64,000 nt of DNA from Phymorhynchus buccinoides (taxonomy: Eukaryota; Mollusca; Gastropoda; Neogastropoda; Raphitomidae): the NCBI GenBank assembly GCA_017654935.2, contig CM065706.1, positions 9,791,431 to 9,855,430 of the forward strand. Direction: 5' to 3'. Positions 44,601 to 56,600 of the stretch are shown piece after piece (the first letter of the stretch is position 1; each line of letters begins with the position of its first letter). The notes beneath the pieces are model-generated. The model had not been told where the DNA came from, ran no database searches, and saw only the letters and a list, made by a program, of their open reading frames with translations. Both the position numbers and the translations under genes were made by a program.

Positions 44601-47600
44601 CAAAACAAGAAGCTCAACATTTGTCAACATTTCGATTGATCAATCTTTGTCAAGACTTCCAGAATCAGTCACACTCCCATTACTAGTGTTACACAAACCA
44701 AGTGTTACACAAACCAAGTGTTACACAAACCAAGTGTTACACAAACCAAGTGTTACACAAACCAAGTGTTACACAAACCAAGTGTTACACAAACCAAGTG
44801 TTACACAAACCAAGTGTTACACAAACCAAGTGTTACACAAACCAAGTGTTACACAAACCAAGTGTTACACAAACCAAGTGTTACACAAACCAAGTGTTAC
44901 ACAAACCAAGTGTTACACAAACCAACACAAACCAAGTGTTACACAAACCAAGTGTTACACAAACCAAGTGTTACACAAACCAAGTGTTACACAAACCAAG
45001 TGTTATACAAACCAAGTGTTACACAAACCAAGTGTTACACAAACCAAGTGTTACACAAACCAAAGTAAAAGAGTAGAAGTCAGGACCTTATTCTCATTTT
45101 AGATTTTAAAAAACTCGACGCAGATGAGATCCCAAATTATTTTTAACCCCTTCCCTGCCTTGCTAGGAGATAGTCTTGTACTGTATGATGTCATTGATGA
45201 TGTCATAACTTTTGATGTCATAAGCCTGTGATGATGGTTTTTGGCTTAGATAAGCCAGAAAAGATATCTCTAGACCATTTTGATTTTCTCAGATTGAGTC
45301 TAACAGCTTTGTTTTAAACTTTATAATATAAAAAAATCGATAATTTCTCTGTTTTCCTCTGGCAGTGAAGGGGTTAACCCTTTCGCCCCCAGCCATTTTT
45401 CAGCCAAAAAATACCATTAATCTTAACGGCGTAGAGAGAAAAAAATGTCTGCAGTGTTGCAAATTCATCTGTGACATATATAACATTAGGAATAACCTTA
45501 CCTCCCAAAATTAAGAAAATAGGGTCTTTGGGTAACAGGTCCTGATTTGATGCCTTTTAGTGACATGGGTGTTAAACCGTTGTGGTGCTTAATGCGACAT
45601 TGGCGGTGAAAGGGTTAAACTTTATAATTAAAAAAATCGATAATTTCTATGTTTTCCTCTGGCAGTGAAAGAGTTAATTAATCGATGTTTACAGGAACAA
45701 GGAAAGCGGAGGAGGAGGAGGAGGAGGGCTTTTACAGAACGTGTCCCGATCGCTGGAAGGAGAACCGTCCGACCTTGACCATACGACGACCACCAGCAGC
45801 AGCAGCGTGGGGGAATCGCCGCCCCCCGCAGAACTGCTCAGCTGCTCCACTTCCCCGCGCCCGGGCAGAGACTTCATGACAACCAGCAGCAGCATGGGGG
45901 AGTCTCCGCCCCCGGCAGAACCTCTCAGCTGCTCCACGTCCCCGCGCCCGGGCAGAGACTTCATGACCCGCCAGGAGCAGCTGCTTCCCGCCCAGCTGCG
46001 GGTCAGCAAGGAGAAGGGCCACCACTGGTCCAAAGCCGAGGAGCTAGGCGAACAGAGCCACAAGCAGAGGATGGCCGCCGAGTCCAAGGCGACCCGGGGC
46101 AAGGTCACGCTGACTAGGTCCAACTCGAACAGAGCGGCTGCGGCCACGGCGGCGTCGCAGTTTTCTGCCGAAACGGAGTCAGGATCATTAGCAGCGGTGG
46201 GGGCGCACGCTGGCGGAATCCATGAAGACACGGCGACAACTCTGTCGCAAGGCACGAAGGCCGATTCGAAGGACGCTACCGAGGGTCCCCCGCCGCGTCA
46301 GTCTCTTCTCACTCGGAGAATTCAGGGCTCGGTTGCGGGACCTTCTCCTCCGCCGTTGGTTAGCGGCGAGGACAAACCCTCCAGGGACTCGTTTCAGTCT
46401 CCCAGGGGGGGTGTGAGCGTGGCGGTGGCTGTTCAAGGTTCCAGCCTTGTGAGTTGCGTCGGCGGTGGAGGTGGCGAAGAAGATCTCCCCGTTTTCGCTG
46501 CTGCTACCAGACACGGGCACCCTGCCACCAACGCCGCGGGGGCGAGGACGTCGTCCCGGGAAGGCAGCATCGCCAGCAGTCGCAGCTCCGGGGAGTTCTC
46601 GGACCACGAGTCCCACAAGATCCACCAGGACCACAAGGCCAAGGAGTCCTTGAAGCTGGCTTCTCCCCCCCAGCAGCATGAACAAGGGGTCGCCTCTTCG
46701 GGTCACCATCACCGATCTCAGACACACCCACCACCACAACAACAACCACAGTCCACAGGCGTCAGTTCAACTCGCTCGCAGTCGGAAGAACGTGCTCAGC
46801 AAAACCAGCACGCAGGGAATCATTCTTCCAGACAAGAGGGCAGCATGAACGGATCGCAGATCATGAGAAGAAGCGTGGATGAAACTTTGGGCAACCACCA
46901 CCACCAACAACAACAGCCGGCAGAAGCCAACAGGGATGGCACCGGCTCTGGCTCCGGCTCAACCAACCAACCCGGCTCCGTGCGGTCGTCGACTTTCCTG
47001 CAGAGGTCTGACAGCGGGGCCAAGAAGACCAGCTTTGCTCAGCTTCCTACAGAGACCACCTGGCAGAAGAGAGCCCAGAGAAGCAACACCCACCAGCCCG
47101 GAATATCATCCCCACGGTCGGACTCTAGCGAGGGCAGGCCGGCACTGTCGGAACTGTCCCAGCTGAGGCTGAAGCTGGAGGAAAAGCGGAGAGAGATCGA
47201 GCGCAAGAAGCAGCAGCAGGAGGTGCAGAGCGCGCGCATGAGGCAGCGGCTGGGCAAGGCCGCCTTCATGAGGGTCATTTCCAAGGACAGCGTCAATGCT
47301 TTGCCCGGGCGGAGACCGGTCATCCCTGCCTGGGGTGGTGGGGGAGGAGGAGCCAACGGGCGTGCTGGTGCTGGTGGTGGTAGTACCGGTGGAGAAAACG
47401 CTTCGAATTTCACTTCTGCAGTTCACAGTTCCTTCAGTCCCGCTTCTTCTTCCTTCAGCGCTAAAGAGGAGTCGCCGTTGAGTCGACCCACCGCCCTCCT
47501 CACCACGTCCTCCCCGTGTTCCTCCACCTCCACCTCGGCTTCCCAGTCGCCGTCGGGCCGTTCCATTTCCCGGGAAGGGGGTGGTGGTGGGCAGGGGCAG

Positions 47601-50600
47601 GACAGGCGGAGGTGGTTCCACGGGAGCGACCCGGAAGGGGAGACGATCTGCTTGTCTAAAGACGAGACGGACGACGCGTTTAGCGGCGTGCCTGTGGCGG
47701 AGCTGGGCTTCGACATGATGCAGAGCTGCCCCCCGTGCATGGGCGAGGCGCTGTTCGGATACCCCACTACTGAGGGCGGAGCTGAAGAAGAGGTTATGAG
47801 TTCCTCCTCCACCACCGCAGCCGCTGCTTCTTCGTCCTACCCGCCCCCCCTGCCCCAGTCCCACAGAGCGTGCAGCCAGTCCCCGCCCCGCTCCACCCCC
47901 GAAAAGAGAGTCTCCTGGTCCCAGCATCAACAGCAGGGAGACAAGAGCGGCGGGGCCGACCAGAAGGATTACGACCAGTCGCTGGACAAGCTGAACCAGA
48001 GCTTGACCGATCTTCAGGGGGAGATCGCGCGGCTGTCGCTACAGCAACAGGACGCTGCTTTTCCCCCTCCCCCTGCATCTGCAACTCAACAGCAACAACA
48101 ACAACAACCTCAACAGTCGGTTTCCTCTGCGCATCCTCACGAACAGGCCGCAGTTTCGGCATATCCGCGCTCTCGTTCGTCGCCGCAAAGCCGAGTGTTA
48201 CACTCCCCCCCTCCTCCTCCTCCTACTACTGCTTCGCTCTCCCACCCACTACCCTCCAAACCCGCTGACTCTCCTCTCCCTTCTCATTCCTTCTCTCCAT
48301 CCCCCTCCCCCTCCCCTGCCCTCCCCCTGCCCCCCAACCTCCCCGGAGGAAGGCCCGGTAGCGATTTCGCCTCTGTGGACAGACGAGCGAGCGATTCCGC
48401 CGTTGTGGTGGCAGCAGCAGCAGCTGGGGGGACGGATCTAGACTCTTCGGGATTTTTCGTGTCGTTCGGCGAACGCTCTTCTTCTTCGTCATCCTCGACT
48501 CCTACTAGACAGCCGAAAGCCAGAGTGAGAGACAGCGGTGGTGGTAGGGGTGGGGTGGGTGGGTGGAGGAAGCAGCGATCCCGGGAAGGGGCGGAGAGGG
48601 GTGGGAGGGGTGTGTGTGTGGCGGTGGTGGCGGCGGAGAACGATTCTGGGAGCAGCAGTTCTGGGTCGTACCATTCCTTGCCCGGGGGGTTGGAGGAGGT
48701 GCCTGTCGTGGGAGTTCCAGGGGATGGTGCGTCTGGCCAGGAGAGTGGGGTGAGTAGTTATTTTAATATATGTTTCCTTAATTTTCAGACTATAAGCTGC
48801 ATGACATTTAAAAAATAATAAAATATACCCCCCCCCCCCCCAAGTTTGATCCGAAATTCTGATTGAGTTATTGCAGTATAATATTATAAAGTGCAAAACC
48901 TAAGGTCTGAGAGTGTGAAAAAAAATCGCCTTATTTATTTATGATTTGCCTGTAAAATACATTGTACTTATAAGCACAAAGACACACATGCACACACACA
49001 GTCGCACATATGTAACGGACTAACACTGGGTCTTTCTGTCAAGTACATCTTTTCTACATGAAAGACTGACTGCCCCACGATTTTTCATGTCAGGTGACTA
49101 ATGTCGCTCTTCTTTCTGGCCTATCAGTCTCTTCTGTATCTTGTCTCCAGCGTATTCAAAACACGGCTGTTCATCTTGTCCTTAGGAAGAAAAAGTTCGA
49201 TCATGTTACTTTTTGTTAGCCCTCTTCTCTGTTCTTTGCACTGGCTTCCTGTCGTAGACAGAATTGAGTATAAATTAAACACCCTTTGATATAAATCTAT
49301 CCATAATTGGCATAAAGCTGCTCCATCTTACCTCTGCAACAATATTTCCATCTATACGCCAGCTCTCGCATTACGTTCAGTTTCCGACCCTCTTTCTCTC
49401 CAGATCCCTAGGTGTAAGCTTGCAACTGTTGGTCGGCGCTCTTTCGCTGTTTCAGGACCAACCTCCAGGCCAGGACCAATTTTCCTCTCTCCCTCCGTCA
49501 GCGACCGACCCTCTTTGCTTTCAAATCAAACCTCAAAACCCACCTATCTATTCTATCATCCTTACCATTCCACTACAAAGTGCATATTTGTACAAGATTA
49601 GCTTGGAAGACAGAAATAAAACCAAGAGTGTCTTACTACCACAACTCCCAATCCAGGTAACTTCCGGTTAAGCAGACTACTCTCTTTCTTTCAAGCTAGC
49701 ATGGAAGGCAGGTTTGTTTTTCTGTTTCTCCAGGAATTTTGTCTCCTGCTTTCAGCTTAATGAGTGTCTTTTGTTTTCCTTTGGTTTTCTTTGTGTTGCT
49801 TTGCTACTTGGGTAAGTTCGTTCGGCCCTCCCCCCTTTTTGGTTGTAATCTTGGTGAAGATTTCGGGCCTGTTGGTCAAAAGGTGGGCGTGGCTTCTGGC
49901 TTCGGGTTTCGCGTTATGGAATCTACTCCTTCTAAAGAAGGTTGTAGATTCTTCGGCGTTAGTTAGCAAACCTTCAAGTAGTTCAACTAAGGAACCTCAG
50001 CCTACTCCTCCCAGGGATGACAAAGACCGTTTTCTAAAATCTAGTCCTTCAGAAAAGTCTTTGTCCAAGTCAAATCTCGGTCAAGAAGTTCGAGTAAGTC
50101 TCATTCTTCGCGTTCGGTTCAAGATACAAAGCAAGTGGTGTCGGAATTGCTGGCTCATTTGCGTTCTACGGGCGAATAGTCTTCGGCCATGCCGTTCTCC
50201 TTCTCCCAAGTGGATTCGGCTGGTTTGGTCCAGCACATTTCGGTGGATGATTCTCATGTTGTTGGGTGTTTTGGACGTTGACCCGGCCTTTTCGACGGTT
50301 GGTCTTCCACTCCAGGATTCGTTGTCCGTTGAAGATCTCTCACGGATGGAGCTGCAAACCGGCATCCGGGTTTTTCCCGAACAAGGTCAGTACGGCTCTT
50401 CTAGCCAAGCTAGCTCCCGTACCCCATTGGTTCCTGGCGTTCATGATACCGCACGGGCACTTCCGGTTCTGGAAGAAGAAGCTGCGAAGAAACCGGTGGT
50501 GCTGTCCGACTTGTCTTACAGAGCTATAGACAACCGGGCGGTACCCACCGATGCCACCATTACGCCTGGTGATGCCGGCCGAAAAACGGACGATGCCGCT

Positions 50601-53600
50601 AATGGGGGTAGCTTCCCTGGCGACGGCAGCCTCGGTGCCTTAGGCACCGGGCCGGCATCCGCACCCGGAGTTCTCCGAGCGGACCGGCCACGGCGACATG
50701 GTCTCGCGGGTCCACCACGGGCACGGCGGCTACGGCCTCTCCCGTGGGTGGTCCCTGGCGACGGCAGCCTCGGTGCCTTGGGCACCGGGCCGGCATCCGC
50801 ACCCGGGGTTCTCCGGAGCGGACCGGCCACGGCAACATGGTCTCGCGGGTCCACCACGGGCACGTCGGCTACGGCCTCTCCCGTTGGTGGTCCCTGGCGA
50901 CGGCAGCCTCGGTGCCTTAGGCACCGGGCCGGTATCCGCACCCGGGGTTCTCCGGAGCGGACCGGCCACGGCGACATGGTCTCGCGGGTCCACCACGGTC
51001 ACGGCGGCTACGGCCTCTCCCGTGGGTAGTCCCCAGGCCCAGGGCCGTACGACGGCGGGCAGTCAGTCCATGGGACGTTTGCCTCAGCCCGTACCGGTCA
51101 CGCCCGTTACCGCTGGTATGGTTCTTCAGCGGACCTACTCTCACCAGGAGGTTATGGACCTTTTGTCGGGTTGTTCTTCCTTCGGTCAGTCAGCTCAACC
51201 AGCGGCGTCAGTTACGACTTCGGGTCACACGGTGGATTCTATGGAAGAGGTTTTTTCAGATCCTTCTGTTTCTGTCATTCAAGGGTATCTGGCGGCCTTG
51301 CAGCCTTACTGCGCTCCTTCTTTCACGGTTGCAACCGAGAGTTGTTCAACCGTACCCTTGTTGTCTTCCTTCTGAACGAATTTTTGCGGGGGCAACGGCC
51401 CCGGCTTCGCCGTTCTTTCGAATGATGTCTGTTCTGGCAGGCATGGTTTCTTCTGATTACAACCATGAGTTGTTCAACCAGTTGTCTCGTTCACCCGTTC
51501 CAGTAATCCTTTTTGGTCTGGTTCCGTCCCGATCGAACTATACTGTCCGGCTAACATGATCTTCCATGCCCAGCCGTCAGCTCAGTTGTTTGACTGGGTG
51601 GCGTTGAAATGGGTTAAGTCTACGTCACGTTTGCACACTGTTTCGCCTTTTGTCTACATGTTTTCCTTTTCGGTGGGGACATTTCCGCGTCATCTGGTTA
51701 GATTTGACGTCATGCGATAGCAACTATGTTGCTCTTTCGGTCTGTCCCTACGTCAGAGGTAGTTTTTTATTTTTACCTTCCAACGGTCTTAGCATGTAGA
51801 GTTGGTTACGAAGTGCAGTCGCACATTCGTACCGTGGCTTCTCAGTTTGCTAGTTCAGAGGTTGAATCTGCTGTTTTGCGGATTCTCATCTTAATCATTT
51901 AGTACTAGCTGTCTCTTCCCGTCATCGATCCTTTGCTTGCCCATTCTGAACAAGTCTTGTCCAAATGTGGGCCATTTTGTTTTTGACTCAGACTCGCCAC
52001 TTCGATTTTTTCTGGTTCGAAAGGGCGTAGCAGCGTGTGGTGGCCCGGTCCGGCCACTCATAGTCCGTTTTGTATCGGCCTTGGCTGCTCTAGGTGACTC
52101 CATGCGGAGTTTGTCATCTCCTGGCTGCTTTTCCAGGATGTTGTCTCGGTGGAGTCCACTCAGGTTCTGCCCCAGGATGATGCTTTCGGTACCCTTCTGT
52201 CTCGTGGGTGCCGATTGTCTTTTCTCCGCCTGCAGATCCTCTTCGCTTTCAGATCTTGGACGCAGAGGTCAAGTCCCTTCTGGACAAGGGTGCTGTGATT
52301 CCAGTACCCAACCCAGGCCCGGGTTTCTACTCGCGCATGTTCACTGTACCAAAGAAGAACTGTGAGTTCCGTCCAGTGCTGGACTTGTCTCCTCTCAATG
52401 CTTTTCTGCGCCCCATGGCGTTCAGAATGGAGATGGCTGCTTCGGTTCACAACTTCATCCAGCCGGGGGATTGGGCGACTTCCATAGACCTCAAGGATGC
52501 CTTTTTCCATATTTCGATCCACCCAGATCGAAGGCATCTCTTGAGGTTCGTATGGGGGAACACGACTTATCAGTTCGTAGCCCTTCCCTCCGGGCTCTCT
52601 CTGGCCCCTTGGATTTTCACCATGGTGGTCAGGGAGTTCGTCGGCGTGGCCGGGTCCAGAGGGATCCGGCTCAAGGTGTACCTGGACGGCTGGCTCACCT
52701 CGGCTCAGTCCAGGGACCGGTGCCAGGAACACACTTCGGGGCTCCAGGACCTGTCCGTCCAGGTTGGTTTTCAACATGAACGTCAAAAAGTCGGATTAGA
52801 CTCCGGCCCAGGAATTCAAATTTCTGGGGATGGTCTTCAATACCCAGACGTTCACGGTCTGTCCGTCTCCGGATCAGATCCAGTCCATTCAGTCCTTTCG
52901 GGAAAGTGTTCTGTTGGCAGGTTCAGCAACGTTTCGTCAACTTCTCAAGTTGCTGGGCATCATGGAGTCTTTGGCAGACCTCTTGCCTCTGGGACGTCTG
53001 CACAGGCGTCCGTTACAACGAAAGTGTGCGGAACTCAGGGTTTCTCATCTTCCTCTGGAATCTCAGATTGTTTTGGGCTCGTGGTTTCGTGGCTCAGTTC
53101 TCCAGTGGTTGGATCTGGTTTGGCTGGGGTCCTCTGTTCCCAGTCGGCCTCTCCACCATCAAGAATTCCTTTTCACGGATGCATCAAAGGAAGGTTGGGG
53201 GGCTCATCTGGACCGGTGAGAGGTTTCGGGGTTGTGGTCCAAGCAGATTTGTCTCTCCACATCAATTTTCTGGAGATGGAGGCGGTTTCGCTCGCGCTCA
53301 AAGCGCTACTTCCCCTGCTACGAGGCAAGTGGGTCACAGTTTGTGGCGACAACTCCACTTGCCTCTCGTACCTTCGGCGTCAGGGGGGCACGAAATCGTC
53401 TTCACTCTCCAGGAAGGCAGAGGAGATCCTGCTTTGGACTGCACAGAATTCCATTCTTCTAACCGTGGAGTTCTTTCCCGGGAAGTTGAATGTTCTCGCC
53501 GACCAGCTGGGCCGTTCCAACCAGGTGATTGCAACGGAGTGGACTCTCGTCCATCAGGTCCTTCAACCCATTTGGTCAATGTGGGGAAACCCACACATCG

Positions 53601-56600
53601 ACTTGTTTGCAACTCGCTTCAGCCGGCGTCTTCCGCTTTTCGTCTCCCCGTTGGCAGATCCCTTGGCATGGGCAAGAAATGCCTTCAGTCTCCAGTGGAC
53701 GGGTCTGTGGGCCTACGCCTACCCATCCACAGCTCTTCTTCCAAAGGTGTTGGAAAGGTGTGCTCGGGAGCGTCCTGCTCTGATCCTCATAGCGTCAGGA
53801 TGGGAAACTGTCCGTTGTTCCCCGAGCTGTTAGCTCTCACCCACGTTCCGGGTGTTCCCCTCCAGTTGTCACCAAGTCACTTGTTCAACCGCGGACAGGC
53901 GTTCCACATCGAAATCCTGCCGTCCTTCACCTGACCGCTTGGCTACTTTGCGGTCAGGATTGCGGTCACAGGGTCTGAAAGGTGAAACCATTGAAGTGAT
54001 TCTTCAATCCCGTCGTCAAAGCATGAATACCTTGTATTCCTTGCGTTGGACCTCTTGGTTCAATTTCTGTTCAATGAGTCTTTTTCTCCTTTGCACCCGA
54101 CTGGTGCTCAGTTTGTTTTCTTTTCGTCTCATTTGCATAATGAGAAGGGCCTCTTGGACCAAACTTGTCAGGTTATAAGTCGGCAGTTAGCACTATTTCG
54201 ATTGCTACTGGTCGTCAACCTTCCTTTGCTTCTTCTGTCTTGGTTTCCCATTTTTTGGATGGTTTGCGTAATAAGTCGATTCGCCCAACCATCAGACTTC
54301 CGCTATGGGACGTTTTTTCTTGTGCTTCACTTTCTCAGGTCAGAATGTGAACCGCTTTCTTCGTTATCTTTTAAGCTTCTTTCTGTTATAACGCTTTTCC
54401 TCGTTAGTCTTGCCTTAGCGAGACGTGTGAGTGGTATCCACGCTCTTAGCGGTTTAGTTAATGATTATGAATTCGCGGAGGATGGTTCCTCGATCTCCCT
54501 GGCTTTTCTACCGGAATTCCGTGCGAAAAATCAATCGGCTCAGCAAGCTTCTCCGTTGGTTGTTATCGAAAGTCTCTCTAACATCCTCGCTCCGGACGAT
54601 GAGGAAAATGTCTGTGTCCGGTTCGCTGTTTGCGGGCATATCTCCTTCGTTCAGTCTCGTTCCGTAGCCAGAAACGCCGCCTTTTCATTTCTTTGAATTC
54701 CAACTATTCAAATGATATCGTAAGGCCACTTTGGCTCGCTGGTTAGTCGAGTTGATTCGTCTAGCCTACTCCCACGCCGATCGTTCTGCGCCCCCAGGTA
54801 TACGGGCTCACGAAGTTAGGGCTATTAGCACCTCACTAGTCTTGGTCAGGGGTGTTCCAGTCCCTTCCTTATGTCCTCCGCCTTCTGGAAGTCGGAGACT
54901 ACATTTACCTCTTTCTGCCTGCGCGAGTTTTCTACTCTCCGGCAGGACAACACGTTTGGCATTCGACGTGCTGTGTTGTCCTCCAAGACGGTGTCCTTTT
55001 GAGGTTTGACTTATTGTCTGTTTGTTTTTATAGACTTATGTCTTTTGGGGGATATGTAAACATGATTTGCTGTTTTACCTTCTTATTTTAGATGGTATGT
55101 GTGTGTTTATGTGGTATCTCTGTCATGGTTTGTTCCATGGTTCTCAGAGTAGTGCTAAACCATTACCCACCTCCTTGTTGGTAATCATGCACTTTGTAGT
55201 GGAATGGTAAGGATGATAGAATAGATTGAGGAATTTTTATTAATTCTACTATCTATTTTATCTATATACTTACCATTCCACTACATTTAATTGACCCACC
55301 CACCTCCCTCCTAATGGTTTTTGAACGTGTACCTTCCCTTTTTATTAGATGCTTGCTTTCAAGAAAGTGAGTAGTCTGCTTAACCGGAAGTTACCTGGAT
55401 TGGGAGTTGTGGTAGTAAGACACTCTTGGTTTTATTTCTGTCTTCCAAGCTAATCTTGTACAAATATGCACTTTGTAGTGGAATGGTAAGTATATAGATA
55501 AAATAGATAGTAGAATTAATAAAAATTCCTCAGTTACTGTTAGTGTTACCCCGTCACTGAGGCTCGCTTTCTCTTTCTCTCCTCTCTCTCTTGCCTTTAG
55601 GTCTATTTCTGTTGTATTCTATTTATGTCAAACGTGTGTGTGTGTTATTTTCCTGTCCGTCTTTGTGTAGCGTTTTTGCTTGAATGCGTTATGAATGTTA
55701 ATGCGTGTTTTTATCAAGATTTAGCGCCGTATAAATACTGTATGATGTTGTTTTAGGGTTTTCAGGAATTCTTGCACTTGAACTTGCACCCCTATAAATC
55801 AGTGTAATACCTAAAAGGCTACGCTGGTTGGCAAAGGGTTAATTTAAGCAGGGGTTTAACCCTTTCCCTGACAGGTTGCGGAGAGTGAGATGGAGAAGAA
55901 GAGGCAGCGGTTGCTGCAGCAACAGCGAAAGAGGCAGGAGGAACTGGAGAGGAAACGCCTCCAGAAAGAGATGGCAGCCCAGCGGCGTCAACAGTCCAAA
56001 GCGTGAGTCCGTTATTTCATATGGAAGCCTAAGAATGTCAAAAGGTTTAACTCATTCCTCCCTGCGCCCGACAATTTATTGGACAAACTACCAGCGCCTG
56101 CACCCAACAAATTGTCAGACAATTTGTGTTCGTTTGTTAGCACACAGAGAGATCAAGAATTGGTTCAAACGAATGAGAAATCATACCTGTACTCGCTGTA
56201 GACGAGTTTAAAACTCCTTTATTCAGACTCAATTTCATACAACGTTTGATGACACATGTGGCTCAGAGACATGCCCCAGGGTAGCATCTATAGGTTGGGG
56301 GGCAGGATGGGGGTGAAAATACAATATAGAAAAATATGCTACTGTTGACTCACCCTTAAAATATGCTACTGTTGACTCACCTGGGTGAATGGGAATTGAA
56401 AATGTGATATACATTGTCCTTTTTATGAATTGGGCATTTAAAAAACTCATAACTCGATTTTTGGGGGTTTTGAGTTGGATACATAGTCAGCTTTCTAATT
56501 TTTCCCGCCACCTTCCACCAAAAGCTTGTATCTCTAACGACTTTCTGTCTGGGGTAAATGAGGTTGTAAAAATAGACGAAAAACTCGTAAATTGTCCCCA

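Larger units (their letters stand above)
49546..55532 (+). mobile_element. DIRS-type tyrosine-recombinase retrotransposon
   Basis: 5987 bases. Inverted terminal repeats: 49546-49697 and 55353-55532. An internal complementary region at 55187-55285 is the inverse of both outer ends joined (49546 onward and up to 55532), abutting at 55226/55227. This architecture defines DIRS elements and reflects their circular DNA intermediate. Order: gag-like, reverse transcriptase plus RNase H, tyrosine recombinase. All three reading frames are broken, so this copy is inactive. It sits in the CAMSAP intron after exon i, in the same orientation as the gene. Confidence 0.92.

Noticed and set aside
44647..45102. 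124-151 codon frames with CYTNQ-type repeats
   Set aside because: A 16-base minisatellite without stops in any frame; no evidence of translation.
46188..48896. Long minus-strand frames opposite the large CAMSAP exon
   Set aside because: Shadows of GC-rich coding sequence on the plus strand, which has domain and splice support.
50516..51144. Minus-strand and alternative-frame proteins in the GC-rich DIRS repeat
   Set aside because: Shadow frames of the ~138-base repeat; the plus-strand gag reading is preferred from element structure.
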